DNA of 64,000 nt, taken from the NCBI GenBank assembly GCA_037501455.1, contig CM074865.1, positions 19,600,501 to 19,664,500 on the forward strand. Direction: 5' to 3'. Both the position numbers and the translations under genes were made by a program. Within the stretch, counting starts at the first letter, position 1; each line of letters opens with the position of its first letter. A model generated the notes under the pieces. It was not told the DNA's origin. It saw nothing but the letters and a program-made list of their open reading frames with translations, and ran no database searches. Shown here one piece after another: positions 59,792-64,000 of this stretch. The DNA is from Lantana camara (taxonomy: Eukaryota > Streptophyta > Magnoliopsida > Lamiales > Verbenaceae).

Positions 59792-59965
59792 GGATAGCTT
59801 GGAGAACCGCTTTAATAAGTACCTTTTTCCCCGCCTTTGACAAGAACTTCTCAGAATAACCCCTAACTCGAGTATTTATTTTGTTAAGAACACCTGCGAA
59901 GATTTCTTTTTTCGACCGTCCAACTACCGAGGGCAGCCCCAGATAAAGATCAAGCTTGTCTACCC
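59792..59965 (-). pseudogene. LINE ORF2 middle fragment between E and the copia solo LTR
   Basis: The minus strand encodes the end of the RT domain (motifs like GRSKKEIF, RVRGYSEKFLSKAGK and VLIKAVLQAI), which reads on in frame into the fragment ending at 38080 once the GGATA duplication is discounted, and into the fragment at 61916 once TACCC is discounted. Confidence 0.88.
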
Positions 59966-61915
59966 TGTTAGGAATAGTGCCCTAGAAAGCCGATTGTATA
60001 TCCGCTTTGTGCTTTTCCTTATTGTAATCACAGACAATCTTTGAATGAAATAACGAATTGAGGCAACACTTCTTTATATGCTCTTGTTTGGTATGCGTTT
60101 ACTTTAGCTGTGCATGTATGAGAACTCCCCTAATCCTGATGACTTTAGGACTCTACCATTTAGGTGAAATGGTTCATGAAATGAGCCCTATATCACATAA
60201 CTCATGATTAGTAAAATGCTCCAAGCCGATGAGTCCTACAGACAGTGGGAGTGTCAACCTGACTCCTCTAAGGCTTGCTTGTGGGATCACGCCCTTAAGA
60301 ATGACCACCTTGTTTCATGGAGGTGCAAAGTGTATAGTTGATACGTGCGTGATACATGAGGGTGCTTACTTTAATAAGTAAGTTCACTGAGGTGCCCCGT
60401 GTGAGAACAATCCTAAATGGGAAAGGAAGTTTCTATTTCAGGAAATAAAAACTTCCAGATTAGGAAATATCTTACGAGTCATTGATGTGATTAATTGATC
60501 CTTAGACTTGAGGTTCCTTGTCACTTTATGAGTTAACTCTGTAGTCTTAGGTATAAGCTTTAAAGGGTGTCTCCTTAGACAACTGATTCAAGGCTTATGC
60601 TGGGGCTGCAAAAGTGATTCATGAAAGTGAATTAGAATCAAGAAAGGACCTACACTTGCATTTGCAAGGTGATCTCTTATTGTGTAAGTCATTCATATGC
60701 CATATGGAGTCCTTGGCCAAGGCAGTAGATCAAGACATCAAGAAAAGGGTTTCTTGGATTAAGATCAAATGGATATGAAATGCACTTAGCTTTAAGACCG
60801 GATTATTAGGGTTCTGATTATTCCCGTGCCCTAGATCTTGGTTGAGAGATAGTAAGTAGGAGGATTGTATCTCACATGAATCAATGACTTAAAGGTTATG
60901 TCGAATCCGAACATTCCAATTCAGCTAGGGGTTAAACACCTGTTGCTAGACTATAGTCGTTTCATCTGTGGACTGATTAATTAATTAGTGAATTAATTGA
61001 TTAGGGTCACTGCTAATTGAATTGAGAACCTAGAGGGTCACACACAACAACTTGGTTACATGAGTTGAGGCTTTAAAATGATTAAACGAGTTAATCGGGC
61101 CAAGAGGGTTCCACACGTGTGAACCACACGTGTGGCTCACGTGAGTGACACGTGTCCTTGTGACACGTGTCTCACACGTGTGTAAATATATGTGTATATT
61201 TATTTATGTGTTAAATAATTAATGTGATTAATTAGTTAATAGACTTTGGTTTAATTTTGAATTAAAAAGAAAGTCTTATTTTGGAGAAAAATAATCTAGT
61301 TAATTAATTATGAATTAATTAATTAGATAAAATAAGTTATTTATTTTAAATAAATAAAGTATAAAATTATCCAAAAATAGTTTGGATATTTTTAGCTCTC
61401 TTGGAAGTTGATTTGAATTTGAATTCAAAGTCAAAGTCAAAATTACTTGATGATCAAGTAATAGGAGAGAGAGACCAAAACCCTAGCCCGTAAGGACTAG
61501 GATTTTCGGTCCCCCCTTTATTATAAATAGGGGAGCTCGAGCTCCCCTTAGAGGAATTGGCAATTCTTTTGGTTCATGTGTTGAACACCATCCTTTCTCC
61601 AAGATAAACAAAACCCTAGGTTAAGGCTAAACACTAACTAGAGAACTAGCATCCTTACTAGTTAGATTGTAGTCAAGTTGGTGGACTATCTCTAGAGAGC
61701 TTCAAGTTAGAAGTTTGAAGATTCGAGCTTTACCAAGGAGAGGGGATCAAGCCGCGAGAAGAGCGTTCTTGGGTGGCTTGAAACGCTTCAAGAAAGAATA
61801 AAAGAAAAGTAAGTTTCTTATCTCTACGAATTTGGTTACACGATTGCGAGTCCAAGATCCTTTTGTTGGGAAAATTTTTTAAATTCCGCTGCTTTCTGAT
61901 TCATGTTTTCCAACA
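59966..61915 (+). mobile_element. Solo LTR of the TGTTAGGAATAG copia family
   Basis: 1950 bp, TGTTAGGAATAG to TTTTCCAACA, with perfect TSD TACCC (59961-59965, 61916-61920). Homologous to the LTRs at 17138 and 24296 but clearly diverged. It carries six CACGTG boxes (61112-61182) and TATAAATA (61522-61529). No primer site follows the right end. Confidence 0.93.
61112..61182 (+). promoter_or_regulatory. Cluster of six CACGTG boxes in copia solo LTR
   Basis: Six ACACGTGT/TCACGTGA-type palindromes within 71 bp, about 340 bp upstream of the TATA box. Confidence 0.7.
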
Positions 61916-64000
61916 TACCCTCCTCACACTAAGAATACCAGCCACCTCCTCCTGCTTGTCCACCGCACAGTTACCACTAAAAACTATGGAGGATTTTTGT
62001 AAGTTGATCACCCGTCCCGAGATCCGACCATAAACTTCCAACACCCTCTTAATTCTTCCATCGCCTCAGGTGTTGCTTTGCCACAGATCATTGTGTCGTC
62101 GACAAACAGAAGGTGAGAGATCGAGGGAGTATTACGGCAGACTCTAACTCCCGAGAGGGTACCCCTATTTTCCAGATCCTGTAAAAGACAAGACAACACT
62201 TCGGCGCAGAAGAGAGAAAGATAAGGGGAGAGAGGGTCTCCTTGACGAATACCCCTCTCCGGCACTAACGAACCAAACTCATCCCCATCTAATAAAAAAG
62301 AGAAAGAAACAGAGGAAATGCAGGTCCTGATACAGTTAATAAATAAAGCAGGTAAGCCTAACCTGACGATTACCCTTTCGAGAAGTCGCCATTCGACACG
62401 GTCATACGCTTTACTCATGTCGAGTTTCAGGTTGAAGAAACCTTCCTTTCCCGAGCCTTTACGCTTAATAAAATGGTTAACCTCAAAAGCAACTAATACA
62501 TTATCACAGATAAAGCGATTTGGAATAAAAGCAGATTGAGTTTGAAAGATAATGGAATTCATCATGGGTTTAAGGCGAAAGGCAAGGACTTTAGAGGCAA
62601 GCTTGTACACGACATTACAAAGACTAATAGGGCGAAATTGTGTTATGAGTTCCGGGGATTTAAATTTAGGGATCAAAACAACATTAGTAAAATTCAGTTT
62701 TTTGTCAAACCTCCCACAATTAAGAAAGTCTAAAACACAGGCAATAACGTTACGCCCAACAATATCCCAATAATACTGAAAGAAATACGGGGGCAGACCA
62801 TCAGGCCCTGGGGACTTAAGGGGGTACATGCTTTTGAGGGCAAGGATTACCTTATTGGCTCTAAACGGAACTTGCAACTGTCGGCACATATCATCTGTGA
62901 TCTTCTTAGTAATGCCACTGATAACCTGCTCAATCTAAGCCTCCTCACAACCATTAGAAGTAAAAAGATCTCCAAAGTACTCCTCTATCACCCTACGAAT
63001 CCCATCCTCAGAAGTATGAGAAGTCCCGTCGTTGTCCTTTAGCACTTCAATATGGTTAGTTCGTTCTCTTTGTTTGGCCCAAAGGTGAAAAAATCTAGTG
63101 TTACGGTCCCCCTTCCGGAGCCATAGCACCTTCGATCTTTGCTTCCAGACAATTTCTTCATTAAGAACAAGATCATATAATTTCTTCCTAACCTCAACCT
63201 CTGCCTATTTAGAATCTAGAGTTATCTTTCCCTCCTGTAATGTTCGAATTCTCTTTTCCAGTTCTGCAATACAGTCCTTATTATGGTTGCGGTTCACTTT
63301 GCTCTATCTAAGTAACCCCACGTGGCATTTCACACTACTATCCAAAACTGCTTCCGTTGGGGTACTAGCCAAATCTCCTTCCCAAGAGTCCTGAATAATT
63401 TTTCGACAATCATCGGATTTAACCCAATAGGCCTCGAACCGAAAAGGGCGACGTCTAGGACGTTGCCGTGCCAAAGGCTGTCAAAGGAAAGTAATAATAG
63501 GTTCGTGGCCAGAGCACGAAGTGGAGAGATGTTGTACTTTAGCCTCGGGGAATAAATTGCGCCAAGAATCAGACGCCATAGATCTATCCAAACGAGCCCG
63601 GAGCATGTCGGGGTCGGCTCTGTTTTTTAGCCATGTATAAGGGAAGCTAGTGTAGCCCAAGGCTGTCAGTCTTGAGTCAGATAAAGCTTCTTCAAATTCG
63701 GAATTTAACCCCAAGGGCTATCATTACCACCCTCTTTCTTGTCATTCGAAAGAATTTCATTAAAGTCGCCGCTGACCAACCACGGAAGCTGTGATCTACG
63801 CCTTAAATTTCGAAGGAGTTCCCAAGTTTCCCACCAATTCTGTCTCTCCGACGCCCCATAGAAACCCATAAACCTCCACTTAACAGAACCAGCATCATCC
63901 TCTACAACTACATCAATATGATTTTTGGAGTAACTAAGAAGAGAAACCGTGACGCCCCTGTGCCAGAGTAAAGCCAGACCAGCTCCAGTACCAATCGAAT
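61916..64000 (-). pseudogene. LINE (L1 type) ORF2: endonuclease C-terminus and reverse transcriptase, 5' part outside window
   Basis: Minus strand, N- to C-terminal: endonuclease motif SGDFNEILSND (about 63730-63770); GYTSFPYTWLKNRADPDMLRARLDR, the conserved late endonuclease region, with SCSGHEP where SDH is usual (63481-63714); a linker with stops; LRKGDRNTRFFHLWAKQRER (about 63064-63120); and the RT domain in an open stretch at 62008-62889. RT motifs are KSPGPDGLPPYFFQYYW, LIPKFKSP, FRPISLCNVVYKLASK, KLDMSKAYDRVEW, RGIRQGDPLSPYL and the active site LLFVDDTMIC (VDD where ADD is common). Stops and frameshifts outside the RT make it a pseudogene. ORF1 is not in the window. Confidence 0.92.

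Overview
The window is plant nuclear DNA, very probably intergenic heterochromatin of a flowering plant. I found no intact cellular gene and no bacterial-type features. Essentially everything recognisable is a transposable element or a piece of one: long-LTR elements with an initiator-tRNA-Met primer site, a Ty1/copia element, a MuDR-type transposase (MULE), an L1-type LINE with a plant-style RNase H tail, and a possible Helitron. Most insertions can be ordered because their 5-bp target-site duplications (TSDs) are readable.

Left block (1-36377). A decayed MULE transposase on the minus strand is the substrate (pieces at 9688-10893, 29477-29521 and 31283-31377). It is split by a long-LTR element H (1-9687, 5' LTR cut by the window edge), by solo LTR C (10894-29476, TSD GTTTG) and by a small deleted element D (29522-31282, TSD CCAAT). 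C holds solo LTR A (12621-28393, TSD TCGAG/CCGAG). A holds solo LTR B (14773-27241, TSD TTTAC). B holds a nearly complete but dead copia element (17138-26166, TSD ACTTG/AGTTG). That is five levels of nesting. To the right lie the MULE 5' region, a possible Helitron, AT-rich filler and a second copia-type solo LTR (34609-35766).

Right block (36378-64000). A minus-strand LINE is the substrate (36378-38080, 59792-59965, 61916-64000). It is split by long-LTR element E (38081-59791, TSD GGATA) and by a copia solo LTR (59966-61915, TSD TACCC). E carries solo LTR G in its internal domain (42650-46055, TSD GATCA) and the young element F in its 5' LTR (49104-57724, TSD CACTA).

The main result concerns H, D, E and F, together with solo LTRs A, B, C and G. 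They form one clan of long-LTR retrotransposons. H, E and F have two LTRs of 2.7-4.0 kb around 2.2-3.3 kb internal domains with no gag or pol. D is a deleted relative. H has LTRs that differ at only about four places, so it moved recently although it codes for nothing I can recognise; proteins must come from elsewhere. Across H, E and F the non-coding internal domain keeps the same ordered blocks: PBS with an overlapping GCAA-loop hairpin, several short blocks, an internal copy of the polypurine tract, a further block, a tandem array of CGGGG-loop hairpins, and the 3' polypurine tract. The LTRs carry a second type of hairpin array, in which a GC-only four-base centre is kept while the self-complementary arms differ between families. 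Compensatory changes in the arms suggest selection on dyad or RNA structure. This structured, coding-free clan is my candidate for the undescribed system in the window.
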